A DNA stretch of 64,000 nucleotides, taken from positions 434,001-498,000 of the forward strand of contig NZ_FNAH01000001.1 in NCBI RefSeq assembly GCF_900101865.1. Direction: 5' to 3'. Shown piece after piece: positions 33,578-42,482 of the stretch. The position numbers and the translations under genes were made by a program. Source of the DNA: Paracoccus isoporae (GTDB taxonomy: Bacteria; Pseudomonadota; Alphaproteobacteria; Rhodobacterales; Rhodobacteraceae). The stretch's first letter is position 1, and each line of letters starts with the position of its first letter. Below the pieces are notes generated by a model. The model saw nothing but the letters and a program-made list of their open reading frames with translations, had not been told where the DNA came from and ran no database searches.

Positions 33578-34543
33578 CTACCCCGCCGCCGCGACCCGGA
33601 ACCCGATATGCCCGGTCGAACTTTCGGGGTCATTCCGGGTGCGGGAATGGACGTGATAACGGTCGCAATAGCTGACATGGCACAGATAGGATCCGCCGCG
33701 CTGCACCCGCGCATAGCCTTGCGCCGGGCCGGTCGGATCGCGCAGCGGGAACGGGCCGGAGACAGGTTCACTGCCGAACAGATCCTGCGTCCATTCCCAG
33801 ACATTGCCGCACATATTGTAGACGCCGTACCCGTTCGGGCTGTAGGCGGTCACGGGGGCTGTCCCGACAAATCCGTCCTCGCCGGTATTCACCATCGGGA
33901 ACTCGCCCTGCCAGGTGTTCATGGCGGGCCGACCGCCCGGCCAGAACGCGTCGCCCCAGGGAAATTTGCGCCGGGCCAGCCCGCCACGCGCCGCATATTC
34001 CCATTGCGCTTCGCTTGGCAGGCGCAACCCCGCCCAGGTGCAATAGGCAAGCGCGTCATACCAGCAGACATGCACAACCGGGTGATCCTCGCGCCCGGCC
34101 AGATCGCTGCCGGGGCCCTCCGGCGCGGCCCAGAAGGCGCCATCGACCTTGCGCCACCACGGCACCGAGGCCGGCGCCTCGGTCCACCGCTCCGGCTCGG
34201 CCAGCAACAGATGGAAGACATAGGACCAGCCCTCCGCCTCCGCCACGCTACGATAGCCGGTCTCGGTCACGAAACGGGCAAACTCGGCATTGCTGCAGGC
34301 GGTGGCAGCGATGCGGAACGGCGACAGCTTCACCTTGCGGCGCGGCGCGTCCAGATCCTCGGGAAAGCGCGACCGCCTTGCGCCCATGTCGAAGAATCCG
34401 CCCTTCAGCGGGATCAGTGCCGATGAAAGCTGCTGTCGCGTGGCCTCGGCCGCCGGTGGCACCGATTGCGCCGCCGCCAGATAAGCGGCGTCCCGCGCGT
34501 CCAGCTTGCCACCGCCCCCCGCGCCACAGCATGTCTTGGTCAC
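33578..34543 (-). CDS. Formylglycine-generating enzyme (SUMF1/FGE family)
   Basis: Predicted 321 residues. The fold motifs are present: FFDMGARRSRFPEDLDAP, HPVVHVCWYDALAYCTWAG, RLPSEAQWEYAARGG, YNMCGNVWEWTQD. The C-terminal active site RGGSYLCHVSYCDRYHVHSR has the two copper-binding cysteines of true FGEs, so it likely oxidises a Cys in CxPxR motifs to formylglycine in sulfatases or phosphonate monoester hydrolases. The N-terminus CCGAGGGG is unusual. No client gene is present in this window. The gene stands alone between the riboswitch region and a GntR regulator. Confidence 0.93.
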   Translation of the reverse strand: MTKTCCGAGGGGKLDARDAAYLAAAQSVPPAAEATRQQLSSALIPLKGGFFDMGARRSRFPEDLDAPRRKVKLSPFRIAATACSNAEFARFVTETGYRSVAEAEGWSYVFHLLLAEPERWTEAPASVPWWRKVDGAFWAAPEGPGSDLAGREDHPVVHVCWYDALAYCTWAGLRLPSEAQWEYAARGGLARRKFPWGDAFWPGGRPAMNTWQGEFPMVNTGEDGFVGTAPVTAYSPNGYGVYNMCGNVWEWTQDLFGSEPVSGPFPLRDPTGPAQGYARVQRGGSYLCHVSYCDRYHVHSRTRNDPESSTGHIGFRVAAAG

Positions 34544-34683
34544 GATCCGCCCCTTTTCCTTGCCTCCGCCAGCCGGTCATGGCCCCGGCGTCATGTCGCC
34601 CGGGCCCGCAAGCATGTCGGGCATAGCGCCGGAACCGGCGGCTGTTCAAGCACCGCGCGGGCAGCGGGACGCTTTGTCCCCAA

Positions 34684-35349
34684 TCAGACCGGATCGAGCC
34701 GGAGCGCCGCAACGAGTTCGTGGAACCGCTCCCCCTGAATGACGACATGCGCGTTCATCTCCGTCGCCGCGCGTTCCGCATCGCCAGCCTCGATCATCTG
34801 CACGATCCGGCGATGTTCATGCAAGGACCGCATCATCCGCCCGCGCAACTGCACCTGCCTGCGGCGATAGGGCTGAAGCATCGTCTGCATCCGGCGCGCC
34901 TCGGCTTCCAGGAAGCGATTGCCGGAGGCCGCGTAGATCGCGTGATGGAAATAGGTGTTCTGGTGATAATATTCGTCGCTGTTCCCGGTCTCGGCCGCCG
35001 TCTCGCATCCGGCCAGCGTTTCCCGGATCCGCCAGATGTCGTCGGCACCGGCGCGGGTCGCGGCCAGCCTTGCGCTCATCGCCTCAAGCTCGGCCATCAC
35101 CTCGAACCGCTCGGTCAGCTCGACCACGTCCAGACGGGTCACGAAGCTGCCCCGTTTCGGCTCGATGCGGACGAGACCGGAGACCTCCAGCGCCTGAAGC
35201 GCCTCGCGGATCGGGGTGCGCGAGCAGGCGAATTCCGCTTCCAGCTTTTCCAGATCCAGCTTGTCGCCCGGCGCGAATCGGCCCTCGACAATCGCGTTTT
35301 CCATCGCCTGCCGGATCTGCGGCGCGGTCATCCTGTTCTTCACTGTCAT
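34684..35349 (-). CDS. GntR/FadR (FCD)-family regulator, probable MatR
   Basis: Predicted 221 residues. N-terminal winged helix (about 8-75): QAMENAIVEGRFAPGDKLD, FACSRTPIREALQALEVSGL, RGSFVTR. The FCD effector domain (about 80-215) has metal-type histidines in NTYFHHAIYAASGN and SLHEHRRIVQMIEAGD. It is divergent from the malonate genes matA-matB-madL-madM and most likely represses them, releasing on malonate or malonyl-CoA, as MatR does in rhizobia. An inverted repeat lies in the shared promoter. Confidence 0.9.
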   Translation of the reverse strand: MTVKNRMTAPQIRQAMENAIVEGRFAPGDKLDLEKLEAEFACSRTPIREALQALEVSGLVRIEPKRGSFVTRLDVVELTERFEVMAELEAMSARLAATRAGADDIWRIRETLAGCETAAETGNSDEYYHQNTYFHHAIYAASGNRFLEAEARRMQTMLQPYRRRQVQLRGRMMRSLHEHRRIVQMIEAGDAERAATEMNAHVVIQGERFHELVAALRLDPV

Positions 35350-35428
35350 GCGTCGGTCCGGTCAAGTTGCTGTCGCCACGCGGAAATTCTGACGGTTTCG
35401 CGCCTCATGTCCATCAAACTTTCTGTTA

Positions 35429-35455
35429 TATACATCAGGTGGTGATTTATGTATA
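35429..35455. promoter_or_regulatory. Candidate MatR operator, inverted repeat
   Basis: TATACAT (35429-35435) and ATGTATA (35449-35455) are perfect reverse complements separated by 13 bases, 23 bp before the matA start. The TATAC halves resemble rhizobial MatR sites (TCTTGTATACAAGA type). AT-rich surroundings suggest overlap with the promoter. Confidence 0.5.
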
Positions 35456-35477
35456 AGAGTTGCAGGGAGGACGAAGC

Positions 35478-36812
35478 ATGGCGCGACCGAAACTGGCATT
35501 TCTGAACGATCTGGCGCAGGCGATCATGGGCGGCGACCGGCGTGAGAAAACCGCGCGGGGCAGCGACGAAACGGCGCTGCGCAAGGCCCTGGCCCGCCCG
35601 CCTGCGGAACGTCTGGTCGCCGCCTGCGAGGTGCTGATGGGCCGCATCGGCGACGCCGCGCGCGTGGCCGTGGCCGAACAGGCGCTTGCCGCCTATGCCG
35701 AGCAGGATCGGGACGGCAAGCGGCAGTTCTTCTGCCTGCTGCGGGACGGGTTCAATCCCGACCCGGACGCCATCCGCTCCGCCTTCGCCGCATATGACAG
35801 CGACCCGACCGCGGATACGCTGGTGCCGCTGTTCGATGCTGTCGAACCGCCGCGCCAGACCCTGCTGCGGCGCCTGAACACCGCACCGGGGGCCACGCTT
35901 AGGCTGGTGTCCATGCGGGCCGAGCTGCTGGCGGAGATCCGCAAGGATCCCACGCTTGCGCCGGTGGACAATGATTTCGCGCATCTCTTCGGCTCCTGGT
36001 TCAATCGCGGCTTTCTGCGGATGGAGCGGATAAGCTGGTCCACCCCGGCCGAAGTGCTGGAAAAGATCATGCGCTACGAGACCGTGCACCCGATGACCGG
36101 GTGGGAAGATCTTCGCCGCCGGCTCGATCCGGCAGATCGCCGGTTCTACGCCTTCTTCCACCCGGCCACCGGCAACGAACCGCTGATCTTCGTCGAGGTG
36201 GCGCTGACCCGCGACACCCCGGACCGGATCGCACCCATCCTGAATGCCGCCAGCGAGGGGTCGGCAGAGGATGCCGATACGGCCGTGTTCTATTCGATCA
36301 ACAACACGATGCGGGGCCTCAAGGGCGTCTCCTTCGGGAATTTCCTCATCAAGCAGGTGGTCGCCGAATTGTCGGCGGAGCTTCCTTCGCTCAAGACCTT
36401 TGTGACCCTGTCTCCGGCACCCGGATTTGCCGCATGGCTGGCCGGGCAGGACGATCCCCGCGCCACGGCACTTGCCGAACGTCTACGCAAGGACGACTGG
36501 CAGGACAACCCGGAGCGGCAGGCGGAGCTGAAGCCGGAGGTCGAGGCCCTCGCCGCAAGCTACTTCACCGCCGCCAAGGGACGGTCCGGCCAGCCCCTCG
36601 ATCCGGTCGCCCGGTTCCACCTGGGTAACGGCGCATCCGCCTGGCGGGTCAACTGGCCGGCCAACCTGTCGCCGGGCGCTCTCGACTCCGCGCACGGGCT
36701 GATGATCAACTATCTGTACGAACCCGGCGCCATCGAGGCGCAGCACGAAGCATTTGTCCGCGCCGGCACGATCGCAACCGGCAAGCCGCTTGCCGCGATC
36801 CTGGCGCGCTGA
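35478..36812 (+). CDS. matA: Malonyl-CoA decarboxylase
   Basis: Predicted 444 residues from ATG at 35478 (MARPKLAFLND), with AGGGAGGACG upstream. The N-terminal half is the helical dimerisation domain; the C-terminal half has an acetyltransferase-like fold with YSINNTMRGLKGVSFGNFLI, the catalytic Ser region TFVTLSPAPGFAAWL, and catalytic His in FHLGNGASAWRVNW. It converts malonyl-CoA to acetyl-CoA and CO2 in the cytoplasm. With matB and madLM it forms a full malonate assimilation route. Confidence 0.95.
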   Translation: MARPKLAFLNDLAQAIMGGDRREKTARGSDETALRKALARPPAERLVAACEVLMGRIGDAARVAVAEQALAAYAEQDRDGKRQFFCLLRDGFNPDPDAIRSAFAAYDSDPTADTLVPLFDAVEPPRQTLLRRLNTAPGATLRLVSMRAELLAEIRKDPTLAPVDNDFAHLFGSWFNRGFLRMERISWSTPAEVLEKIMRYETVHPMTGWEDLRRRLDPADRRFYAFFHPATGNEPLIFVEVALTRDTPDRIAPILNAASEGSAEDADTAVFYSINNTMRGLKGVSFGNFLIKQVVAELSAELPSLKTFVTLSPAPGFAAWLAGQDDPRATALAERLRKDDWQDNPERQAELKPEVEALAASYFTAAKGRSGQPLDPVARFHLGNGASAWRVNWPANLSPGALDSAHGLMINYLYEPGAIEAQHEAFVRAGTIATGKPLAAILAR

Positions 36813-36852
36813 CACATCACTGACTTGTTGAACTGCATATGGGAGGATACCG

Positions 36853-38361
36853 ATGCAGACCATTTACGAAAGCTTTCTCACCTCGGCAGAGGCGCAGCCG
36901 GACAAGGCTCTGTTCCGCCGCCCCGATCAGCCGGATGTCAGCTATGCGCAGATCCGTGAGCTGACGCAGAAACTTGCGGCGGTGCTGACCGGGATTGGCG
37001 TGCAGCCGGGCGACCGGGTCGCGGTGCAGACCGATAAATCGCCGGAAGCCATCTGCCTCTATCTGGCGACGTTGCAGGTCGGCGGGGTCTATCTGCCGCT
37101 GAACACCGCCTATACCGGCGCGGAGATCGACTATTTCCTGGGCGACGCATCGCCCCGGCTGTTCGTCTGCACGCCCGCCAGCCTGGACCAGCACAAGTCG
37201 CGCGCCGGCGATGCGCTGAGCGTCGAGAGCCTTGGCGCATCCGGCGATGGTAGCCTGGCGGAGCTGGCCCGCGACGCGGCCCCGATGACCGAGGCAGTCG
37301 CGCGCGAAAAAGACGACCCGGCCGCGATCCTCTATACATCCGGCACCACCGGACGCTCGAAAGGCGCGGTGCTGACCCACGGCAATCTCGCCTCGAACAC
37401 CGAAGCGCTGCTGCAAAGCTGGCATTACAGCGCGGAGGACGTGCTGATCCACGCCCTGCCGATCTTCCACACCCACGGATTGTTCGTCGCGGTCAACATG
37501 ACCCTGGTGGCAGGGTCGAGCCTGATCTGGCTGACCAAGTTCGATGCCGATCAGGCGGTTTCGCTGATGTCCGACGCCACCGTGCTGATGGGCGTGCCGA
37601 CCTTCTACACGCGCCTCCTGAAATCCGACCGGCTGGATCGCGACGCCACGCAGAACATGCGGCTCTTCGTCTCGGGCTCGGCCCCGCTTCTGGCCGAGGA
37701 TCACCGCAGCTTCGAGGATCGGACCGGGCATGCGATCCTGGAACGCTATGGCATGACCGAAACCTGCATGATCACCACCAACCCCTATGACGGCGCGCGC
37801 AAGCCCGGCGCGGTGGGCATGGCGCTGCCGGGGATCGAGATCCGCGTGACCGACCGCGAAACCGGCAAGGCGCTGCCCGACGGCGAGATCGGCGCGATCG
37901 AGGTGCGCGGCCCCAACGTGTTCGAGGGCTATTGGCAGATGCCCGAAAAGACCGCTTCGGAATTCCGCGATGACGGGTTCTTCATCACCGGCGATCTGGG
38001 CCAGATCGGCGAGGACGGGTATCTGCGCATCGTCGGCCGCGACAAGGATCTCGTGATCTCGGGCGGCTACAACGTCTATCCCAAGGAAATCGAGGCGCTG
38101 ATCGACGATCTGCCCGGCGTGCTGGAAAGCGCCGTGATCGGCGTGCCGCACCCCGATCTGGGCGAGGGCGTGACCGCCGTGGTCGTGCCGCAGCCCGGTG
38201 CCGCGCCGAGCGAGGACGACATCTTCAGCGCCATCGGCGACAGCCTCGCGCGCTACAAGCAGCCCAAGAAGATCATCTTCGTCGAGGAGTTGCCCCGCAA
38301 CGTGATGGGCAAGGTTCAGAAGGCCGAGCTGCGCAAATCCTACGCGGAGCTTTATCGCTAG
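36853..38361 (+). CDS. matB: Malonyl-CoA synthetase (malonate-CoA ligase)
   Basis: Predicted 502 residues, ANL superfamily. ATP loop LYTSGTTGRSKGAVLTH, A5 block ERYGMTETCM, hinge GRDKDLVISGGYNVYPKEIE, and the C-terminal catalytic Lys in RNVMGKVQKAEL. HTHGLFVAVNMTL and LMGVPTFYTRLL match the malonate-specific subgroup. A good ribosome binding site GGGAGGA lies before the ATG; the gap from matA is 40 bp. It activates imported malonate for MatA. Confidence 0.95.
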   Translation: MQTIYESFLTSAEAQPDKALFRRPDQPDVSYAQIRELTQKLAAVLTGIGVQPGDRVAVQTDKSPEAICLYLATLQVGGVYLPLNTAYTGAEIDYFLGDASPRLFVCTPASLDQHKSRAGDALSVESLGASGDGSLAELARDAAPMTEAVAREKDDPAAILYTSGTTGRSKGAVLTHGNLASNTEALLQSWHYSAEDVLIHALPIFHTHGLFVAVNMTLVAGSSLIWLTKFDADQAVSLMSDATVLMGVPTFYTRLLKSDRLDRDATQNMRLFVSGSAPLLAEDHRSFEDRTGHAILERYGMTETCMITTNPYDGARKPGAVGMALPGIEIRVTDRETGKALPDGEIGAIEVRGPNVFEGYWQMPEKTASEFRDDGFFITGDLGQIGEDGYLRIVGRDKDLVISGGYNVYPKEIEALIDDLPGVLESAVIGVPHPDLGEGVTAVVVPQPGAAPSEDDIFSAIGDSLARYKQPKKIIFVEELPRNVMGKVQKAELRKSYAELYR

Positions 38362-38375
38362 TTTTCGCGACCGCA

Positions 38376-38395
38376 CGGCGGGGGGAGGCCCGCCG
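38376..38395 (+). other. Short hairpin between matB and madL
   Basis: CGGCGGG (38376-38382) and CCCGCCG (38389-38395) form a perfect 7-bp stem with a 6-nt loop in the 60-bp spacer. It lies upstream of the madL ribosome binding site AGGGAGGA. It may tune relative expression of enzymes and transporter. Confidence 0.35.
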
Positions 38396-38421
38396 GCGGC
38401 CGTATTTCAGGGAGGAATTCG

Positions 38422-38817
38422 ATGATTGTTTACGGTGTCGCCGTTCTGGCGGCCTGCCTCATTGCGGGCATGATCGTGGGGGATGCGCTCGGCGCGCTGC
38501 TCGGGGTGGAATCGAATGTTGGTGGGGTCGGCTTTGCCATGCTGCTGCTGATCTTGCTGACCGACCGGCTGCGCCGCGCCGGCCAGTTTCCCCAGCACAG
38601 CGCCGACGGGGTGCTGTTCTGGAGCGCGATGTATATCCCCATCGTCGTCGCCATGGCCTCGATCCAGAATGTCGTGGCCGCCGTCGGCGCCGGGCCGGTC
38701 GCGCTGTTGGCCGGGGTGCTTGCCACGGTGCTGTCCTGGGGGCTTGTCCCGGTCCTGTCGCGCATTGGCGGCGCGGAGCCGCCCCTGCCCCCGATCAGCG
38801 AAGAAGCGGAGGTGTAA
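38422..38817 (+). CDS. madL: MadL, malonate transporter small subunit
   Basis: Predicted 131 residues with about four membrane segments. The family pattern GVESNVGGVGFAMLLLILLTD is clear, followed by FWSAMYIPIVVAMASIQNV. MadL and MadM together import malonate with sodium. Start supported by AGGGAGGA. madM begins three bases after its stop. Confidence 0.92.
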   Translation: MIVYGVAVLAACLIAGMIVGDALGALLGVESNVGGVGFAMLLLILLTDRLRRAGQFPQHSADGVLFWSAMYIPIVVAMASIQNVVAAVGAGPVALLAGVLATVLSWGLVPVLSRIGGAEPPLPPISEEAEV

Positions 38818-38819
38818 GC

Positions 38820-39584
38820 ATGGAATTGGTCTCCGACGTTCTCATCAAGAATGGGCTGCTTTTCGCCTTCGTGGTGGTCGGCGCGGTGATGTGGCTGAGC
38901 TATTACGTCTCGCATCACCTGACCCGCGGCCGGCTGCACGGCTCGGCCGTCGCGATCATCATGGGACTGGTGCTGGCCTGGCTGGGCGGGCTGTTCACCG
39001 GCGGCACCAAGGGTCTGTCTGACATTCCGCTGTTCGCAGGTCTCGCCATCATGGGCGGCTCGATGCTGCGGGACTTCGCCATCGTCTCGACGGCCTACGG
39101 TGTCGATCTGCAGGAGATTCGCAGGTCCGGCATGGTCGGTGTGCTGTCGCTTCTGCTGGGCATTGTCCTGTCCTTCGTTGTCGGCGCGGCGGTGGCATTG
39201 ATGTTCGGCTACAACGATTCGGTCAGCATGACCACGCTGGGGGCCGGGGCCGCCACCTATATCGTGGGGCCGGTGACCGGATCGGCGCTTGGCGCGTCGA
39301 GCGAGATCGTGGCGCTGTCGGTCGCCGCGGGGCTGGTGAAATCGGTGCTGGTGATGATCGGCACCCCGTTCATCGCGCCCTATATCCGGCTGAACAATCC
39401 CAAGGCGGCGATGGCTTATGGCGGGCTGATGGGCACGACCAGCGGGGTCGCGGGCGGTCTGGCCGCCACCGACAAGCGGCTGGTGCCCTATGGGGCAATG
39501 ACGGCCACCTTCTATACCGGGCTTGGCTGCCTGCTGGGACCGTCGGTCATGTATCTGATGATCCGCACGGTGATGGGCGGCTAG
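38820..39584 (+). CDS. madM: MadM, malonate transporter large subunit
   Basis: Predicted 254 residues with about eight membrane segments. Conserved stretches include LTRGRLHGSAVAIIMGL, FAGLAIMGGSMLRDFAIVST, LGAGAATYIVGPVTGSALG and YGAMTATFYTGLGCLLGPS, as in the MadLM carriers of malonate decarboxylase clusters. Here it is attached to a matAB-type route instead of the biotin-dependent mad genes. It ends the operon; a strong hairpin follows. Confidence 0.93.
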   Translation: MELVSDVLIKNGLLFAFVVVGAVMWLSYYVSHHLTRGRLHGSAVAIIMGLVLAWLGGLFTGGTKGLSDIPLFAGLAIMGGSMLRDFAIVSTAYGVDLQEIRRSGMVGVLSLLLGIVLSFVVGAAVALMFGYNDSVSMTTLGAGAATYIVGPVTGSALGASSEIVALSVAAGLVKSVLVMIGTPFIAPYIRLNNPKAAMAYGGLMGTTSGVAGGLAATDKRLVPYGAMTATFYTGLGCLLGPSVMYLMIRTVMGG

Positions 39585-39600
39585 GATCGGGGTCGCAAGG

Positions 39601-39633
39601 GGCCGGGTGCGGGGGATGTGCCCGCGCCCGGCC
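39601..39633. terminator. Bidirectional terminator-type hairpin between madM and the iron permease gene
   Basis: GGCCGGGTGCGGG (39601-39613) pairs with CCCGCGCCCGGCC (39621-39633), 13 bp with one G-T pair and a 7-nt loop. It fills the 49-bp space between the convergent genes and ends exactly at the stop codon of the permease gene. Confidence 0.6.
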
Positions 39634-41304
39634 TCAGTCGCGCCGGCCGACCCGTGCCAGCATCACCACCGGCAGGATCCCCACCAGCACGATCGCCAGG
39701 GCCGCGAGGGCGGCATCCTCATAGGTGCCGCGTGCGGCCTCGGCGTAAAGATGAGTCGACAGCGTCTCGAAATTCAGCGGGCGCAGCAGTAGCGTCGCAG
39801 ACAGCTCCTTCATGCAATCCACGAAAACCAGCAGCCCCGCCGCCGCCATCGCGCCACGCGACAGCGGCAGATGCACGCGCCACATGGCACCTGTCGCCCC
39901 GCTGCCCAATGCCCGCGCGGCGTGATCGTAACTGCGCGGGATGCGGCTGAACCCCGCCTCGATCGAGCCGACCGAGATGGCCAGGAACCGCGCCAGATAG
40001 GCATAACCCAGCGCGGCACCCGACCCGATGATCAGCAGCCCGGTCGAGACCCCCAGAACCTGCCGCGCCGTCTGGTCGATCCAGCGATCCAGCCCGGCGG
40101 AAATGATCAGGATCCCCAGCGCCAGCACCGTGCCCGGCATGGCATAACCCAGCGAGGCGATGCGTTGCAGCGCCAGCATGTCGCGCTTGGGCCGCAGCCG
40201 CGCAGCATAGGCCACAACCAGCCCGCAGAGCAGCACCGCCAGCGTCGCTGACGCCGACAGGATGAAGGTGTTGGCCGCCTCGGTCACCAGCGTATCCGAC
40301 AGCCCGGCGAACCGGAATCGCCGCCACGCCTCCGAGGCCAGGAACAGCGCGGGGAACACGAAACCCAGCAGCACCGGCGCAAGCCCGACCGCAAGCGCCG
40401 CCAGCCCGGCTCCGCCGCTGAGCCGCCTCGGCTCGAAGCTGCGCGACCGCTGCGCGCTGACCGAGAAACGCTGCCGCCGCCGTGCCCACCGCTCCAGAGA
40501 AACGAGCAGCACGACCAGCAGGATCATGGCGAGCGAGATCTGCGCCGCGCCGGGCAGATCGGACCGCGTCACCCAGGTCGTGTAGATGGAAATGGTCAGC
40601 GAGCGCACGCCCAGAAATTCCGACGCGCCGATATCGTTCAGCGTCTCCATCAGCGCAAGGCTCATCCCCACGGCGATGGCCGGTCGGGCGAGCGGCAGCG
40701 CCACCCGGCGGAACACCTGCGCCCGCCCGGTGCCCAGCGTGCGCGACACCTCGACCAGATTGGCGGCCTGGGTCATGAACATCGCCCGCGTCGGCAGGTA
40801 GACATAAGGATACAGCACCAGGCTGAGCAGGATGATGGCGCCCGCCATGTTGCGGATATCGGGCAGGCGGAAATCGCGCGGGCTGTCATAGCCCAGCACG
40901 GCGCGGATCGCCGATTGCACCGGCCCGATCGGATGCAGCATGTCGAGATAGGCATAGGCCACGATATAGGTCGGGACCGCCAGCGGCAGCAGCAGCGCCC
41001 ATTCCAGAACCCGCCGCCCGCGGAAATCATAGGCCGTCACCAGCCAGGCCATGGTCGTCCCGATCACCGCGACCAGCACCCCCACCCCGGCCAGCAGGAT
41101 CGCGGTCTGCGACAGCGCATGCGGCAGCACGTTCGCGGCCAGATGCGACCACAGCCCCGCCGAGCCGCGCGCGGCCTGCCAGATCAGTGCCAGCACCGGC
41201 AGCAGCATCAGCGCGGCGATCACCGCGCTCAGAACGATCCAGACCCTCCCGCGGATGCGGAAGGGTCTGGCCGGGATCTCCTGCGGCGCAAGGGCGAGCG
41301 TCAT
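39634..41304 (-). CDS. fbpB: Ferric iron ABC transporter permease, two-domain (FbpB type)
   Basis: Predicted 556 residues with about 12 membrane segments in two homologous halves, the usual FbpB layout. Each half carries a permease-ATPase contact loop: EVSRTLGTGRAQVFRRVALP in the first and HAARALGSGATGAMWRVHLP in the second. YPYVYLPTRAMF is a family hallmark. It transports Fe3+ delivered by FbpA, powered by FbpC. It is the last of fbpC-fbpA-fbpB on the minus strand. Confidence 0.93.
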   Translation of the reverse strand: MTLALAPQEIPARPFRIRGRVWIVLSAVIAALMLLPVLALIWQAARGSAGLWSHLAANVLPHALSQTAILLAGVGVLVAVIGTTMAWLVTAYDFRGRRVLEWALLLPLAVPTYIVAYAYLDMLHPIGPVQSAIRAVLGYDSPRDFRLPDIRNMAGAIILLSLVLYPYVYLPTRAMFMTQAANLVEVSRTLGTGRAQVFRRVALPLARPAIAVGMSLALMETLNDIGASEFLGVRSLTISIYTTWVTRSDLPGAAQISLAMILLVVLLVSLERWARRRQRFSVSAQRSRSFEPRRLSGGAGLAALAVGLAPVLLGFVFPALFLASEAWRRFRFAGLSDTLVTEAANTFILSASATLAVLLCGLVVAYAARLRPKRDMLALQRIASLGYAMPGTVLALGILIISAGLDRWIDQTARQVLGVSTGLLIIGSGAALGYAYLARFLAISVGSIEAGFSRIPRSYDHAARALGSGATGAMWRVHLPLSRGAMAAAGLLVFVDCMKELSATLLLRPLNFETLSTHLYAEAARGTYEDAALAALAIVLVGILPVVMLARVGRRD

Positions 41305-41346
41305 CGCGTCATCCGGCAGGGCCCGTGCGTTTCGGACAGGGCCGGA

Positions 41347-42372
41347 TCAATTGTCGAAACCGACCTTGTCCACCAGCTCGCTGGCTTCCTTGCGATAGGT
41401 GACGATCTCGGTCAGCGGGATCGTGTCCACGGTCAGCTCCCCGAAGGATTCGACCATCGGGTCCAGCGGCGCGCCTTCCTTCACCGGGTGCTCGTAATTC
41501 GCCTCGGCATAGATCTTCTGCGCCTCGTCGGAAACCAGATATTCCAGAAGCTGGATGGCCTCGTCCTTGTTGGGCGCATATTTCGCGATGGCCGCGCCGC
41601 TGATATTCACATGGGTGCCGCCATTCTCGAAGGTCGGCAGGATCACCTTGATCGCATCGCCCCATTCCGTCTGCTCGTCGCCGCCCGCGCCCGAGCGCAT
41701 CCGGCCGACATAGTAGGAGTTGGCGACCGCGATGTCGCAGATCCCGCCAAGGATGTCGCGGGCGCTGTCACGGTCGCCGCCGCCGGCCTGACGGGCCAGA
41801 TTGTCCTTGATGCCGGTCAGCCATTCTTCGGTGGCCTCGGCCCCGTGATGAGCCAGATAGGCCGAGAAGAGCGCCGTGTTATAGGGATGCTGGCCCGAAC
41901 GGATGCAGAGCTTGCCCTGCCATTTCGGGTCCGACAGCTCCTCATAGGTGATCGCGTCCAGATCCAGATCCTTTGCGGCATAGACCACGCGGGCGCGGGT
42001 GGACAGCGCCACCCACTGGTTGTCGGGGTCGCGCAGGTTTTCCGGGACCGCCGCATCCAGCACCTCGGAGTCGATGGGCTGGGTCAGCCCGCGCTCGGCC
42101 AGATCGGCCAGGTTGCCGGCATCGACCGCCATCAGCACATCGGCGGGCGAGCTTTCGCCCTCGGTCTCGACCCGCTCGGCCAGCCCGTCCTTCAGGAACA
42201 CGGTGTTGACCGCGATGCCGGTGGAGTCGGTGAAGGCCTCCAGCAGCGGCTCGATCAGCCCCGGCTCGCGCGAGGTGTAGATGTTCAGCTCCTGCGCCGC
42301 GGCGGCGGTCGCACCGCCGGTCAGGGCGGTGGAGGCGATCAGGACTCCGGTCAGGCGGGCGGCAATCTTCAT
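41347..42372 (-). CDS. fbpA: Periplasmic ferric iron-binding protein (FbpA/FutA type)
   Basis: Predicted 341 residues, signal peptide to about residue 26 (ends AAAAQ). The mature part opens ELNIYTSREPGLIEPLLEAF, typical of class II transferrin-like binding proteins. DVLMAVDAGNLADLAERG follows, and the iron-binding tyrosine pair is in VANSYYVGRMRSG. It captures Fe3+ in the periplasm. It has a likely promoter of its own in the 110-bp gap after fbpC, which would allow higher expression than the ATPase. Confidence 0.93.
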   Translation of the reverse strand: MKIAARLTGVLIASTALTGGATAAAAQELNIYTSREPGLIEPLLEAFTDSTGIAVNTVFLKDGLAERVETEGESSPADVLMAVDAGNLADLAERGLTQPIDSEVLDAAVPENLRDPDNQWVALSTRARVVYAAKDLDLDAITYEELSDPKWQGKLCIRSGQHPYNTALFSAYLAHHGAEATEEWLTGIKDNLARQAGGGDRDSARDILGGICDIAVANSYYVGRMRSGAGGDEQTEWGDAIKVILPTFENGGTHVNISGAAIAKYAPNKDEAIQLLEYLVSDEAQKIYAEANYEHPVKEGAPLDPMVESFGELTVDTIPLTEIVTYRKEASELVDKVGFDN

Positions 42373-42430
42373 TCCAACATCTCCAATTGGGAAACCGACA
42401 AAATCAATCGGTTACTTCGGTGTCGCCGCC

Positions 42431-42459
42431 CTGCTAGCGTGCCAAAGCATTTCAGTCAA
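42431..42459 (-). promoter_or_regulatory. Candidate promoter of fbpA
   Basis: On the minus strand a -35 box TTGACT (42459-42454) and a -10 box TAGCAG (42436-42431) are separated by 17 bases, 58 bp before the fbpA ATG, in an AT-richer gap. No clear iron-regulator dyad was recognised. Confidence 0.4.
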
Positions 42460-42482
42460 CTATTTCTTGCAGGTGATTTTCG

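Noticed and set aside
31580..34426. 948-codon open frame on the plus strand opposite tenA, thiD and the formylglycine-generating enzyme
   Set aside because: Same compositional shadow; it crosses three well-supported genes and a riboswitch.
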